Source: Apricaphanius iberus
Taxonomy: Eukaryota > Chordata > Actinopteri > Cyprinodontiformes > Aphaniidae
DNA length: 64,000 nt
Assembly (NCBI GenBank): GCA_028564705.1
Contig: JAPXFQ010001348.1
Span: 1-64,000 of the forward strand
Direction: 5' to 3'
Below the pieces are notes generated by a model. The model was not told the origin of the DNA and ran no database searches. It saw only the letters and a program-made list of their open reading frames with translations. Each line of letters opens with the position of its first letter. Positions within the stretch are counted from its first letter, which is position 1. The translations under genes and the position numbers were made by a program. Positions 21,005-32,356 of the stretch are shown here, piece after piece.

Positions 21005-21105
21005 AGTACATAGAAAGGGGAGAGAAAAGTGGGGTAAGACATTTGGCAAAGTTCGGTCTTGCAGGACTTGAACCGGAGGCTACCACGTCAAAGATGTGAT
21101 GCACC
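21005..21105 (-). repeat. tRNA-derived SINE remnant downstream of ZNF copy A
   Basis: The block (TCTTGCAGGACTTGAACCGG on +) is the counterpart of the longer SINE at 49375-49495 after ZNF copy B. Part of the tRNA-like head is deleted here. Its presence at both loci dates the insertion before the gene duplication. Confidence 0.6.
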
Positions 21106-21204
21106 CCTTTTTTTTTTTTACTATGTTTTTTAATACAGGCATTTTGTGCAATACATTTCAAATAGCCTGCTCTAGATGTTCTTTACTCGTGGTAGTGATG
21201 GTGA

Positions 21205-21310
21205 GATGGAATAGAATAGAATAAACCTTTAATAATCCCTCTGGGGGAAATTCTGTTGTAACAGCAGCATCCAAGGAGAATGGTATGCAAAAACAGTGCA
21301 CAGAAAAAAC
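21205..21310 (-). repeat. Retroelement 3'-end repeat (TTTATTGTCC-type)
   Basis: AATAAACCTTTAATAATCCC and GGGGGAAATTCTG belong to a fish repeat end also seen at 11655-11700, 14420-14450 and 57180-57250. It probably marks a truncated retroelement insertion. Confidence 0.5.
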
Positions 21311-22550
21311 AGAGAACCCTTCCCTCGTAAGCCTTGTGATGCTCTGAAGCGTTCCATCCAATTTGGGATTTGAGGCATAATGCTGACACATTTACTCTAT
21401 TGTATCATCATCAGGATAGTACAAGTAAACGAGGCCCAGTGATTATATGTGTTAACCTTTGTACTTTTTAAGACACAAATTCTGAAACTGGGCTGCATAT
21501 TTTCTTAATCTGCCGTTACAATACAATGTCTTTTGATAGAAAAGAAAAAGTGAAAGTTGTTTTTGCGTGAGTGGTCACAAAGGACAAAATGTATTTATTT
21601 GTGAATGTTTTTCCACTGTGCTGGGTTTAAGGCTGTACCTCTTTTTTTCATGTGCTCCTAAAATATAGCCTTTTACATCAGCGTAAATTGTGACAAAAAA
21701 TTACATTTAGTTTCAGTCTTTGTCTTTTACTAAAATTAATTTTAGTTTTAGTCAAGATTTAGTCATTCGTTTAAGTATAATTGTAGTCTACTAAAATTAC
21801 TGCCAATTTTAGGCGCTCAAGCAATTTCCGGCAACTAAACTACAAATCATTTTTAAAAATGTTTTACCTTTTGCAAAGCATGTACTTATGGAAACTATGT
21901 ATAAATATATTTCAAATGTAAACCTAAGACGAACAATAAAAAAGCTGATAGAGTATTTTTGTGCATCTAAAAACAAAAAAATGCTTTAATTGAATGTAAC
22001 GCATGTAACGCAATGAAAATACTCCAATCTGAACTACAGGAAAGGTTTTACGGATTATTACAAGAGTATGGGAGGTATAATTTAAAAGATAATATTTACG
22101 TTTTTATGAGCCAAATTTTCTTCATAAAGAAACTTAAACTATTGTGGTCTACCAACTGTCCAGATGGTGGCAGTAGTGCACCTCAAGTTGTTGGCCTGCC
22201 GCTGTAAAGTCAGAAGAAGAAATTATGCTGTTTGTGGCTAGCTTTATTAAGCTAATAGCCACCCAATTCAGGCAAATAGCTAAGAGAGTTGACAACCCAG
22301 TGGATAGCCAGCATCTCCAGTGTAAACAGAAGTGAGGACTCTGCCTTTTTCTTGCTACGTCCGACGTATCAGTTACCGATGCCGGCCTATCAGTAGTCAG
22401 ATCAGTGGCCAGCTTCGGAATGGATATTAGCTCCTGCGGCTGGGAAGTAGTTTCAGTTTTGGCCCCCATACCACGCCAAACTGTTCAGCACTGAAGATAC
22501 AGAGCTGATCAAGCCATTAGTGATGGTACACTCCATTCTTTTTACTGAAT
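21311..22550. other. Gene-free stretch with a dispersed repeat
   Basis: 21665-21815 (TTAGTTTCAGTCTTTGTCTT and AGTTTTAGTCAAGATTTAGT) is a common dispersed fish repeat. The remainder shows no gene or element ends. Confidence 0.4.
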
Positions 22551-22990
22551 CGAGTTTGAATAAATCCCTCACCAAAATGAATTATCTCAAGGAAATTTAA
22601 ATCCAACGCAACTTGGTAACGACTTGGTAATTTGTCTTGGAAGACGTTTCAACGCTTGTCCAAGAGGCTTCATCAGTTCATACTTGCCGTTGACCAGGCT
22701 CGGACTGGTCCAACTGGTGACACGCCAACGACTGTTGTTAAGACATGGAGCAGAAAGGATCCAATGACATAATCAGTCTTGTAAAAGCCCTCCAAGAGGT
22801 TAAATAGCTGAGTCTCCACACCAGTTAGCAAGCCTGTTCAGCGGCGAGCATGAACTGATGAAGCCTCTTGGATAAGAGGTGAAACATCTTCTAAGAAAAT
22901 TTCCAAGTCCAGTTGCGTTCGATTGATATTTCCTTGAGATGACCATGACCTGGATGAATGAGAATATTCAAAGGCTTATTGCAGAACACA
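22551..22990. repeat. Imperfect inverted repeat, possibly Penelope-like element ends
   Basis: 22551-22682 read on the minus strand aligns with 22852-22990 on the plus strand: both run GAACTGATGAAGCCTCTTGG, then a GAAAC motif, then CAGTTGCGTT, TTTCCTTGAGAT and ATTCAA. The arms are about 135 bp and the centre about 170 bp. No reverse transcriptase is present. The family assignment is tentative. Confidence 0.6.
22834..22900 (+). ncRNA. Hammerhead-ribozyme-like core (candidate)
   Basis: CTGATGA at 22855-22861 is followed by a stem of seven pairs (GCCTCTT 22863-22869 with AAGAGGT 22874-22880, one G-U) closed by a four-base loop, then GAAAC at 22881-22885. This matches the conserved CUGANGA / stem II / GAAA part of a hammerhead. 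Stem I could be UUCA/UGAA (22837-22854), but a proper cleavage triplet and stem III could not be placed with confidence. The inverted partner near 22660 keeps CTGATGA and GAAAC but has a damaged stem. Confidence 0.35.
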
Positions 22991-23039
22991 CCAATTGAGT
23001 CATTTGCCCAGAGAGTGCAAACAAATCTACATGTTCACT

Positions 23040-23235
23040 CAGACTTTGTGCCTCTTTCTATGTAAATCCTAACACTAAGATGAGTGAATGAAAAGAAAAC
23101 TATCCATTTATACAGCAAAAAACAGCAGGGAATTAAATTTTTATTTCAACAGAGCCTCAATGATTTTTTTTGTAAAAACAGAAAACAAAATAAAAACCCA
23201 GAATACGAATAAGTTTAGTAAAAAGGTGAATCTTT
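23040..23235. repeat. Segment shared with 51945-52135
   Basis: AAAAGAAAACTATCCATTT and GCCTCAATGATTTTTTT occur in the same order in both places. It lies downstream of ZNF copy A here and downstream of copy B there, supporting one duplication unit that includes the flanks. Confidence 0.8.
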
Positions 23236-25421
23236 TTGGTTTTCCTTACATAATTGCAGCAGCAGAAATTGAGTCAGACACTTTTTTTAAATGGTGGTGG
23301 ATCTGAGTTAATATCTTTTCTTTAGTCTGCTTATTATCTTTTCAAAACAAAGTGTAGACTATGGTCGACCAACAGGGGACTCCACTCACACTCAGACAAC
23401 TGGATTTTAAAAATATATGCTTATTGATTACTATATATATGTGTGTTCTGGCTTATCGTTATTCTGTTCAGCATTTGTAGTCGGGCAAACGAGGTGATTG
23501 AAACTAGTTCCTTTGTCGTCCGTTTATTCCAGCACAGTATTGGTACATGATGTCAGTCAAACTATGGTAGTTCAGCTCAGGAGAAGGAGAGAATCCTTCC
23601 CAGTAAAACGGCAGAGTTTCTGCAGCTCAGAGCCAAGTGGGAAGGGGGGTGAGCTGATGCGTTCCGCTCGTTTGTGCCTTGAGTGGGAGGAAGTGATTTG
23701 CAGGCCTGCTTTAATATTTTTAAATATATAGTTTTTTTAGTAGATGTTCATGACAACTTCTCTCAAGTTTCTGGAGTTCATTTTTTTTAAACACAATATT
23801 GTATATTACACATAATATACTACAATGAAGTGTTGATATGTTTCTAAGACTTTTGTCATTAGTTTATTTTGAAGCATATACAACCTGGGTATTTTATTTA
23901 AAAGGTTAATAAAAAATTTCTTTATTTACTTAACTTTTAAAAAGTCCTACAAATGTTGTCCAAATGTCACTCATCAGCTACGATCATTCCAGAATTTCAA
24001 TAAATTGACCAGTTTTAGTCGGGAATTGGATTAATTACACATTTAAAAACGATGGTGAAGTAAGAAAATCCTTTTTTGACAAGTCAAATATAAAAAAATT
24101 AGGAAGAAGTATTGATACAAAACAGTAACCCTGTAAAATAATGGGTTTAAGATTTCTGATTATAAAAGGCTCTATGCTGGTTTACCACCTCATTACTTTC
24201 CGGCTTCTTAGTGAAACATGACGGTTAACTAGAATTAAAACTCTTGCTTCTTTCATAAGAGTTTTTGCTAATAAATTATTTATTGCTCAACTGACAAAAA
24301 TTGATGATGACCAGCTTTAGAGGTATACAGTTAATTGATTAAGTTGATTATAATTTGCACTGGATACAAGCACTAATAATTTAAGGTATTTAATATTTTA
24401 CCAACCTGGGTCAGCGTTGTTGCTATACTGCAAGGGAGTAAGTTTAATTTTGAGATTGGCAGAGACACAAAAGTGCTCCAAGGCAGCACTCGTGAAAGTT
24501 GACGTTTTTTGCATTCGCAACCACGATTTCACATCATGCAGATGTTATAGGTTAAAGTAACTAATAAAAGACAAGAAGGCAAATTCAAAAGGTTTTATTC
24601 TTTACTCTTTAGTGCAACATGTCAATTAACATACTATTAGTAACCTTGAAAATACATGAGGTCTCTTAGCTATAAGGCTCTGGTTTTAAAGCCACATCAG
24701 CATCATTGTTATTCAGATCATCCTCATACGAACATTTTTTAACTGCGATGTTATATTCTGTGTGTGAAGGCTTGTTTTTATTCTAATGTTTAAACTGTTT
24801 TTATCATGTAAAGCAGTTTGTGTTTCTGTTTGAATGAAAAGCTCTTCATAAATACATTTGATATGATCTGTCACAGTGCTGGATCTCATGACAAACACAT
24901 CCAGGATTACTTAACCTCACCTGTAAATATCCAGCCTCTTTTTCAGCTGCTTCTTCTCTTCTACCTCCTCCAGCCTCTCTACCTTCATCTGCTCCTGTTC
25001 TCGTTCTCTACCTCCTCTGATCTCTCCTTCTCCATCTCCTCCTGCCTCTCTGCTTTCTGTCGCCTTACAAAAATATGTTGATGCATGACAAACTAATTAG
25101 GGATAGAATGATCATGAAGTTTTATGGTAAAGTTCTTGCCTGAGCGAAAAAGGCCTTTACTTTCACACTATTATGTGTAATTTATTCCCCCAAAAATATG
25201 AATACATAAAATCACACGGTCATCTAGAATATGAGGTTTTATTCTATTTACACCATTCATTTTATTAATGTGTTTTTAAATAGTTCCTCTTTTTTACACG
25301 AATACATGAAAATGCACAAAATTAGAGTTAGAATTAAAAAAAAAATATTCTAATTTTATCCTCTTTGGCATATTGTATTTTAATAATTTATTTTAATTCT
25401 AATTTTAAGTAACTTAAACTT
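23236..25421. other. Gene-free stretch
   Basis: No gene is supported. 24935-25070 is strongly pyrimidine-rich on +; on the minus strand one short frame reads as a Glu/Lys/Arg-rich coiled-coil-like piece (ERQEEMEKERSEE), soon interrupted by stops. It could be a decayed coding exon or simple low-complexity sequence. Confidence 0.35.
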
Positions 25422-25600
25422 TAGGCAAGGCAATTTTATTTGTATAGCACACTTTTAACACAAGGCAATTCAAATTGCTTTACATGAATCAGTGATAATG
25501 AAACCACATGATCACAAACAAAACATATAAGTTTCACAGTAATCAATCAGTAAGAAAAGATAATCTAAGGAACAAATTTATGTAATTATTACACAATCAC
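25422..25600 (-). repeat. LINE 3'-end fragment
   Basis: AAGGCAATTTTATTTGTATA and GCACACTTTTAACACAAGGC are the reverse complement of the 3' end of the LINE at 59330-60070 (TGTGCTATACAAATAAAATT). This is a 5'-truncated insertion holding only 3' non-coding sequence. Confidence 0.75.
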
Positions 25601-25647
25601 TTAAAAAAGAAATAAAAAAGTAAGAATAGAAATTAAACCACAACAAT

Positions 25648-25650
<3 letters not shown>

Positions 25651-25684
<34 letters not shown>
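25651..25684. repeat. (AT)17 microsatellite
   Basis: Perfect AT dinucleotide tract followed by a T run. Confidence 0.95.
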
Positions 25685-25696
<12 letters not shown>

Positions 25697-27834
25697 TAAC
25701 TCCCAAAAAAGTCTCTTATATCGAGTTTTCTTGTCTTGGACATCCTTCAAACCTAATAAAGCACACACACCTACACACATACATATACAAATATACATAA
25801 ACGCACGCACGCAAACAGGCAAAAAAAAAAAAAAAAAATGTAAAGGACACCAGTAAAATCCATCTAGCTGATGTGACCCTGACAGAACAAATGCTAAACA
25901 TGTTGACAACTTCCACTCGCAGATGCCTCTCATCCGGCCCAACTAGTAGCTGTAGCTTGATGTTAGTTAACAGTCAGACGTTCGACAAACCGATTCTACC
26001 GCTCTAGGTTTTAAGAGCAGATGGAATGACAGCGGGGACCGCCAATCACATGTAAGATCCAATCAGGAGGCGACAATTAGGTTTGAGGCGGGATTTCTAG
26101 CAGAGAGCCACTTTTAACCCTTTGTGTGCCATGATGATTGACTAAATACTACAGACAGCGGTTGTATTGAATATTGGTGGAGACGTGTCCCTACCCAATT
26201 CTACGCCCTAGCTATACTGCATGATTTATTTGCAAAACTACTAAATGCTGATTAACAAGCTTATAGTTTTTTATCATCATCATTATCAAGTAAACTCATA
26301 TCTGATACTCATACCTACCTACAACATAAATAGATGAAATGTTTTTAGTAAATGTTTTTTTTATTAGAATGACACAAATGAACCAACAAGTACATGGAAG
26401 TTATGCTGTGATTACCTAGCAACAAACAAAAGCAAATGTTAATATATATTTTTCAAACATTAGAGAAGATGAGGAGACTGAAGAAGATCGTTCGGAACTT
26501 TTGGGAGGTCGCATCAGGGCATGTACTCTGGTCTTTCCCCCCTGCAGAGCTGTCTGCATAAAACAACGAAATAAGAGAGTTTATTTTTCACCGATCCAAT
26601 CTTAGGGAGATGTCTACAGTGCTCTGTTTGATCATTACTGGTCGAGTTAATGGTAGCATAAAAGTGATATATTTCAGCACTCACCTTCTCTGTTTACTGC
26701 TGCTGGTAACGCAAGGCATTGTGGAATGCTTTGCTGGCTGAAGCCACAGAAGGATGCTTTGATGCATACTCCATGAAATGGGCGGAGCAAGAACACTTCC
26801 GGGAACGTTGATCGTACTTGTCTTGATGCGTATTTAAAAATTGGAACAGTACTTGGGCCGCTGATGATGACGTTTCTCAAGTGCGCGAGTACACAAGTAC
26901 GCATATTGAGAAACGGCCATGGCCTGCTGAAAAGTTCTGAGGTTTTTTTCCATCTCTGCTTGGCCTGTGGTCATCTTTTTAACATTTCATATTTTCCTGA
27001 AAAATAAATGAACACAAGTTCATGGATTTTGTTTTTCTCTTCCTGTAGGGCTGTGTAATAGGTCATGAAACAGGTATTAGTTTTGTTTATATAAATGGTC
27101 TTAAAAATACTTGAATTTAATTGGAAGAAACTTGTAGAAACCCAGTTAAGGGTTTTGGAATAGTTTGCTGTTGTTAAATATGTATACTGTTCTGAGCAGC
27201 ACGATCTTAAAACTCATTTTTTCAGTATTTGAGTTTTTATGATCATGTTGTATATATGATATTCGAGGTGAATTATTCACTGTTATTGTAGCGCTTCACC
27301 CCATAATTTCTCTATGTTCAGGAGGAGCAGTTAGGGTATAGTTACAAAAATTGTGTGGAGCCTAACTTCAATTTTTTACATTTTTCAAAACCAAATACCA
27401 TATGTCCCATCTTTGTAGCCTTTACCTTTACCTGGGGAGCTTTCAACCAAAATAGGCTTTTGCTAAAGTTCTTTTTGCATCCCAAGCTGTTGTGTATTTT
27501 GACTTATTTTTATGCTTGGTTTTAACAGGATCCTGTTATGGCCTGGAGGAGATAATATCCCCCAGAATAACTGATGCAAATAAACTTTTACTTGTACATT
27601 ATTCAATATCTCTGTGAATTATTTTTATTTCTTTAAAATTATCTGAAACAACTGTTGTTCCATCTCTGCTACTGCTGCCTCCTTTGCTCCACCCAGCGGC
27701 TGTTCCATCCCCGCCACCTCCTCCTGCTTTATGTTTGTTTAACTGTATAATTATGAATGTTGATTAACTAGACAAATTATTATCTCCTCCACAAGATCAA
27801 TGAAGTATTAATCTATCTATTTTGTTTTTGATTA
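25685..27834. other. Gene-free stretch
   Basis: It includes a CA/ACGC-rich tract (25760-25815) and an A run. GC-richer blocks at 25950-26120 and 26690-26930 have no recognisable coding content. No element ends were identified. Confidence 0.35.
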
Positions 27835-28422
27835 TTTCAATTCAATTTTCAATTCAGTTTATTTATATAGCGCCATTTCACAACAGATGTCATCTCAAGG
27901 CACTTTACAAAAAGAGTTATTACAATACAATGTTTAGTGTAGAAATTACAGAACCACAGAAGATTGCGTCGTGGAATTCTCAGCAATCCCTCATACTGAG
28001 CAAGCATGCAGCGACAGTGGGAAGGAAAAACTCCCTTTTAACAGGAAGAAACCTCCGGCAGAACCAGGCTCAGCACAAGCGGTTATCTGCCGCGACCGTC
28101 TGTGGCTTGGAGAATACATAACAGAGACACAGAAAGAGCAATAGAACTGATGCCAGAAGTTTGTTGCAGGACGTGGAGAATTTCGTCACTGCAATGCCAT
28201 CTTAGTCAGGGTCGTCAAGCAGGGCTAATCCGGAGCACCTACTATAATAGAAAACAGGTTAGTGCTTGAATTGACAGCACATCATGCAGTTGGGGAGAAG
28301 TAGGAGAGAAAGTAGGAACAGACCCTAATAATGTCCTCCAACAGCCTAGCCTAAAGCAGCATAGCTACTAACATTAACCTGTCTCCTAGCTACTAGGAGA
28401 CCTGGCTACCAACACTCTGTCT

Positions 28423-28815
28423 GAGTCCTCCTGACCCGTGGACGGTGTAGGGCCGGTAACGGCCCCCGTCATGCCGGGGTCTTCTCGGAGTCGGGTTGTT
28501 TGAGAATGCAGCCCAAAGTGGGTGGTAAACTCCATCTAAGGCTAAATACCGGCACGAGACCGATAGTCGACAACTATCTTAAGGAAAAATAGACAGAACT
28601 GAGAGGACAGAGTTGAAGAGGGCGAGAAACGTTTAAGAGATAAACGGGTGGGGTCCGCACAGTCTGCCCGGGGGATTCAACCCGGCAGGTAATGGGCGGC
28701 CGCACTGTGCGGGAGGATCCCCTTGAGGGACCTCTCTCCGGCGCTGGCTGGCCCCCGTGGGGCGCATTTCTTCCGCGGCGGTAAGCCGCGACCGGCTCCG
28801 GATCTTTACCTGGCT
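28423..28815 (+). pseudogene. 28S rRNA gene fragment
   Basis: The block contains the highly conserved 5' part of 28S rRNA: AATGCAGCCCAAAGTGGGTG, GGTAAACTCCATCTAAGGCT, AAATACCGGCACGAGACCGA, AAACGGGTGGGGTCCGC, GGGGGATTCAACCCGGCAGG and CTCCGCGGCGG-like sequence. It is far more GC-rich than its surroundings. Changes such as the degraded stretch after TAGTCGACAA (near 28570-28610) and small deletions show it is an old copy and not a working rRNA gene. It is antisense to the LINE that encloses it. No 18S, 5.8S or spacer sequence accompanies it. Confidence 0.9.
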
Positions 28816-28955
28816 TACATTAATCTATCTCTACCTAGCTACTCTACCTCTTCCTATCTCTTCCTAACTTTTGACACTCTGCCTGACTACTAACATTAAC
28901 CTGTCTCTTCCTATCTACCTGTCTAACCTGACTCTAACTACCTATAAACATATCT

Positions 28956-29640
28956 CTAACTGTAAGCTTTGTCAAAGAGGAAAGTTTTTAGCCTAGTTTT
29001 AAAGATAGACAAATTGTCTGCTTCACGAACCAACCCTGGGAGCCGGTTCCATAGGAGGGGAGCCTGATAGCTGAAAGATCTGCCACCCATTCTACTTTTA
29101 GAAATCCTAGGAACTACCAGTAAACCTGCAGTCTGAGAGCGAAGGTCTCTGTTAGGAACATATGGAACAATCAGGTCTCTTATGTATGATGGAGCTAGAT
29201 TATTAAGGGCTTTATATGTCAGAAGGAGGATCTTGAATTCTATTCTAGATTTTACTGGGAGCCAGTGAAGAGAAGCTAAAACAGGGGAAATGTGATCTCT
29301 TCTTTTAATATTCATCAGAATCCTAGCAGCAGCATTTTGAACTAACTGAAGACTTTTAATTGTATTATGTGGACTACCTGATAATAGACAGTTACAGTAA
29401 TCCAGCCTTGAAGCAACAAAGGCATGGACTAGTTTTTCAGCATCACTCCTGGACAGGATGGTTCTAATTTTTGCAATATTCCTAAGGTGAAAAAAGAAAT
29501 CCTAGAGACTTCTTTAATGTGAGATCTAAATGACATATCTTGGTCAAAAATGACACCGAGGTTTTTTGCTTTATTACTGGAGGCTAATTTAATGCGGTCC
29601 AGGTGAAGGGGCTGACTAAGTAGTTTCTTTTTCAGAGCTT
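28956..29640 (-). pseudogene. LINE reverse-transcriptase C-terminal fragment
   Basis: Minus-strand reading gives NLGVIFDQDMSFRSHIKEVS, then a one-base frameshift near 29495, then LRNIAKIRTILSRSDAEKLV, ASRLDYCNCLLSG, VQNAAARILMNIKRRDHISP, SLHWLPVKSRIEFKILLLTY and LKTFLFDKAYS before a stop at 28956-28958. This is the conserved C-terminal segment of L2/Rex-family ORF2 proteins, downstream of the catalytic motifs. Neighbouring 3' non-coding sequence is at 27835-28955. Confidence 0.88.
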
Positions 29641-31721
29641 CTGGTCAAAAGACGACAACTTCTGTCCAAAGACAACAATTTCTAAACTTTAACACAAACC
29701 TTCCCAAATAGCTTATCAATAATTGAATGAAAGATTCAAAACGAAAGTCTATAAATAAGAAAAGAAATGTCAATAAGTGATGAAACTAAAATACAATAAT
29801 TTGCTGGGGTGAATATTACTGCTACTAAGTCAGTTCGGGCTTACAGATGCTATTTGGATGTCTGTCTTATTTGTCTGGGTGGAAATTTTGTTACTGTGTT
29901 CTGTTTATACGGTCTTTACCTCAAAAGCACCTTGAAACCTCATATATCCTAGTTCACAGAACAGGGATAGATAGGCTAAATGGTACTCAGGGCCGGTGCT
30001 AGCCATTTGGGTGCCCTAAGCACAAATCCTCTGTGATGCACCACCCACCCACCACCACACCCAAAACAAAAAGAACAATAACACCGTATGTGCAAGCGCA
30101 GCTCTTTATTTATTATTAGTAATGTGTCTTTCATAAACACTATACCTAAGTACAAAAAACTGCTTAATATTTACATAATATAACATATACTCAACACAGG
30201 AACTTCACGTTTTTATTCTTTATAGCTAAGTAAGTAACAGATTCACATAAGCACCAGTATTTAGCAGAAGCTACAGACCTGATGGCTGATCTTGTGCACT
30301 TAAACTGCTGGTGGATGGTTGATCAGAATTTTTGCCCTTAGCTTAAATTCCTCCTTGCATGTACGTGTACATTGAGCCTGCATTCAAACACACAGAGAAA
30401 ATTAGTCACATTTGTTTTCAACCAAAATAATTTTTTAACCATGGTAAAAAAAACAGGCAAATGGCAAAACATTGTTTATAGGTTTTGTTTGGTCTCATAA
30501 ATCACTGGCATCTGACGTGACGAAATGTAAAACTATTCAACCTTTATCGAGAAGAACTAGAGAGGCACAATATAAACATTCTGTACACAACTGGAAAACT
30601 CTGAATATGAAGGGAGGAGATTAGCATAACTGTAACATGGTCTTTTTTCTTCAAAGTGCACCATCAGCAGCAGATGTTCCTATTGGCCTCTATGTTACCA
30701 AATACCAACATAGAGCAAATACCTAATTATATAACGGTTTGTCTATTTTGGGATATTAAATCTTAAATTATAAATGGGCCAAATATTTAATCATGATAAA
30801 TCATGTCCATAGAGTTAACTCGTGATTAATAACAAACAAGGGCTGGTTAAAAAAAAAAAGTTCTTACTTTAGCTTGACAGTTTTTTTTTGTTTTATTTTT
30901 ATGATAGTTATTTAAGCATTTGGGTGTTGGATGTCTGTGCTGTTTGAAAACAGTGGCTAGCATCACGTCTCAGTAAGGGGACTGATTGGTTCTCTTCTCC
31001 TCTAGCCCCGCCTGTTCCATTTGTTGATTGGTTCTTTTGTCTGTTCCTAGCATCTTCAGTCATCTGATTGAATTTTCGTCATTTTTGATTTTCATCTAAT
31101 CTTTTATTCATTGACAAAAATCTCATTTGAAGTTAGTCTTGGTCTTTGTCTTTATGCAATAAATTTGTTTAAATTTGGGGGGGTTTTTCTACTGAAGAAA
31201 TATAATCGTAATGAAAATAATGCCAAAAATATTTCAGCAACAAAATGTACACTGCCTTGGATGAATTGTGATGTGTGGGGACAGCGAGGTTTGGGGTGGT
31301 AACCCTCAGTGAGCTTATTTTTAAAAATGGGTGGGGGGTTCGGCCCCTCTAGTCTCCTATTTAGTCAGAGATTATAAGAAGTAATTTAAATAAGAACAGA
31401 ATGTGCTTCCTTATTTTTTTTTCATTGTCACTTATGTTTTATCAGTGCAACTTCTTAAAATGTTGCCAGACACAATGGAAAATCTTGTCTTTACCTCCAT
31501 CACAAGCAAACGAATGTGTAGAGCTCCCTGTCAATGAGATGAAAATGTGATTTTTAATCTAGTTCAAACTGCAGTTTTTGGTGAGGTGTAGCTGTAAAGT
31601 AAGAACAGAAAAGCCTTGATTATGTCATACTAAATGGAGCACAGATCTTTAATGACAGTAGTTCTCTGGGGTATAATAAAAAACACCCCTTAGGTTAGCT
31701 AATGATAAATATGCTTTAAAG
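29641..31721. other. Gene-free stretch
   Basis: Near 29988, GGGCCGGTGCTAGCCATTTG is a common dispersed fish repeat end. No ORF with motifs and no paired element ends were found. Confidence 0.35.
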
Positions 31722-32348
31722 CAGGGGTGCCCAAACTGGGGCCCGCGGGCCAAAGTTGGTCCCCCAAGCCATTCATTTTGGCCCGCCAGGGGATGACCCT
31801 GACCTTTATTTAAAATCTGCATTAATCAGACCGTCAACCTAATATGCCCAAAGAGTAGATTTGTGCACATATTTACTTTTGCACACTTTAAAAGACCACA
31901 AATAGTAATATTTTATCAATTTATGAAAAGTCTCATGAGCCTTTGCTGCAGCACCAGGCTGGATCAAACTACCTCCAAGTTCATGGGTCACCACACAGGC
32001 TGCTAGTTTAAGCAACTATTACCAACATTGAGCAACATCATCAGAGGCACACAGACAAGAGTATTTTAAAAAATGTTGAGAGAAAGATTATCTTTTCAAT
32101 TACATCAGTCCTAAATCAATCAAATGCTAATAGTCGGATGCGTGTTTTAAATGCCTATGTATGATTTATTTGTCATATTTTGTTGAATGTTATTTACATA
32201 GAAAAGAATGTTAAATGACTGTCTAATAAATAAAGTACTTTATTATACTATAAGTGTTTGTATTTTGTGTGAAATATTGGATCTGGCCCGGGGCGCTATG
32301 ATAGAATATCATTTTGGCCCTTTGAGTGAAAAAGTTTGGGCGCCCCTG
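31722..32348. mobile_element. hAT MITE with CAGGGGTGCCCAAACT ends
   Basis: Left CAGGGGTGCCCAAACTGGGG and right, on the minus strand, CAGGGGCGCCCAAACTTTTT form the TIR. An exact 8-bp duplication CTTTAAAG lies at 31714-31721 and 32349-32356. There is no coding content; this is the widespread vertebrate 'GGCCCGC' hAT type. Confidence 0.95.
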
Positions 32349-32356
32349 CTTTAAAG

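Larger units (their letters stand above)
27835..29640 (-). mobile_element. L2/Rex-type LINE, 5' truncated, with 28S rRNA insert
   Basis: The element runs on the minus strand. Its 5' part (29640-28956) encodes the end of the reverse transcriptase protein. The 3' non-coding part reaches the tail near 27835, where the plus strand reads TTTATATAGCGCCATTTCAC, a widespread fish LINE end. A 28S rRNA piece (about 28423-28815) lies in the 3' region. Upstream of 29640 the homology stops, so the reverse transcriptase catalytic part and endonuclease are missing. Confidence 0.8.

Noticed and set aside
24935..25070. Possible coiled-coil (GIMAP-like) exon on the minus strand
   Set aside because: Only a short Glu/Lys/Arg-rich piece before stops; low-complexity sequence explains it equally well.
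28423..28815. Functional 28S rRNA gene
   Set aside because: Only about 390 bp, with deletions and substitutions in normally invariant stretches and no adjoining rDNA.
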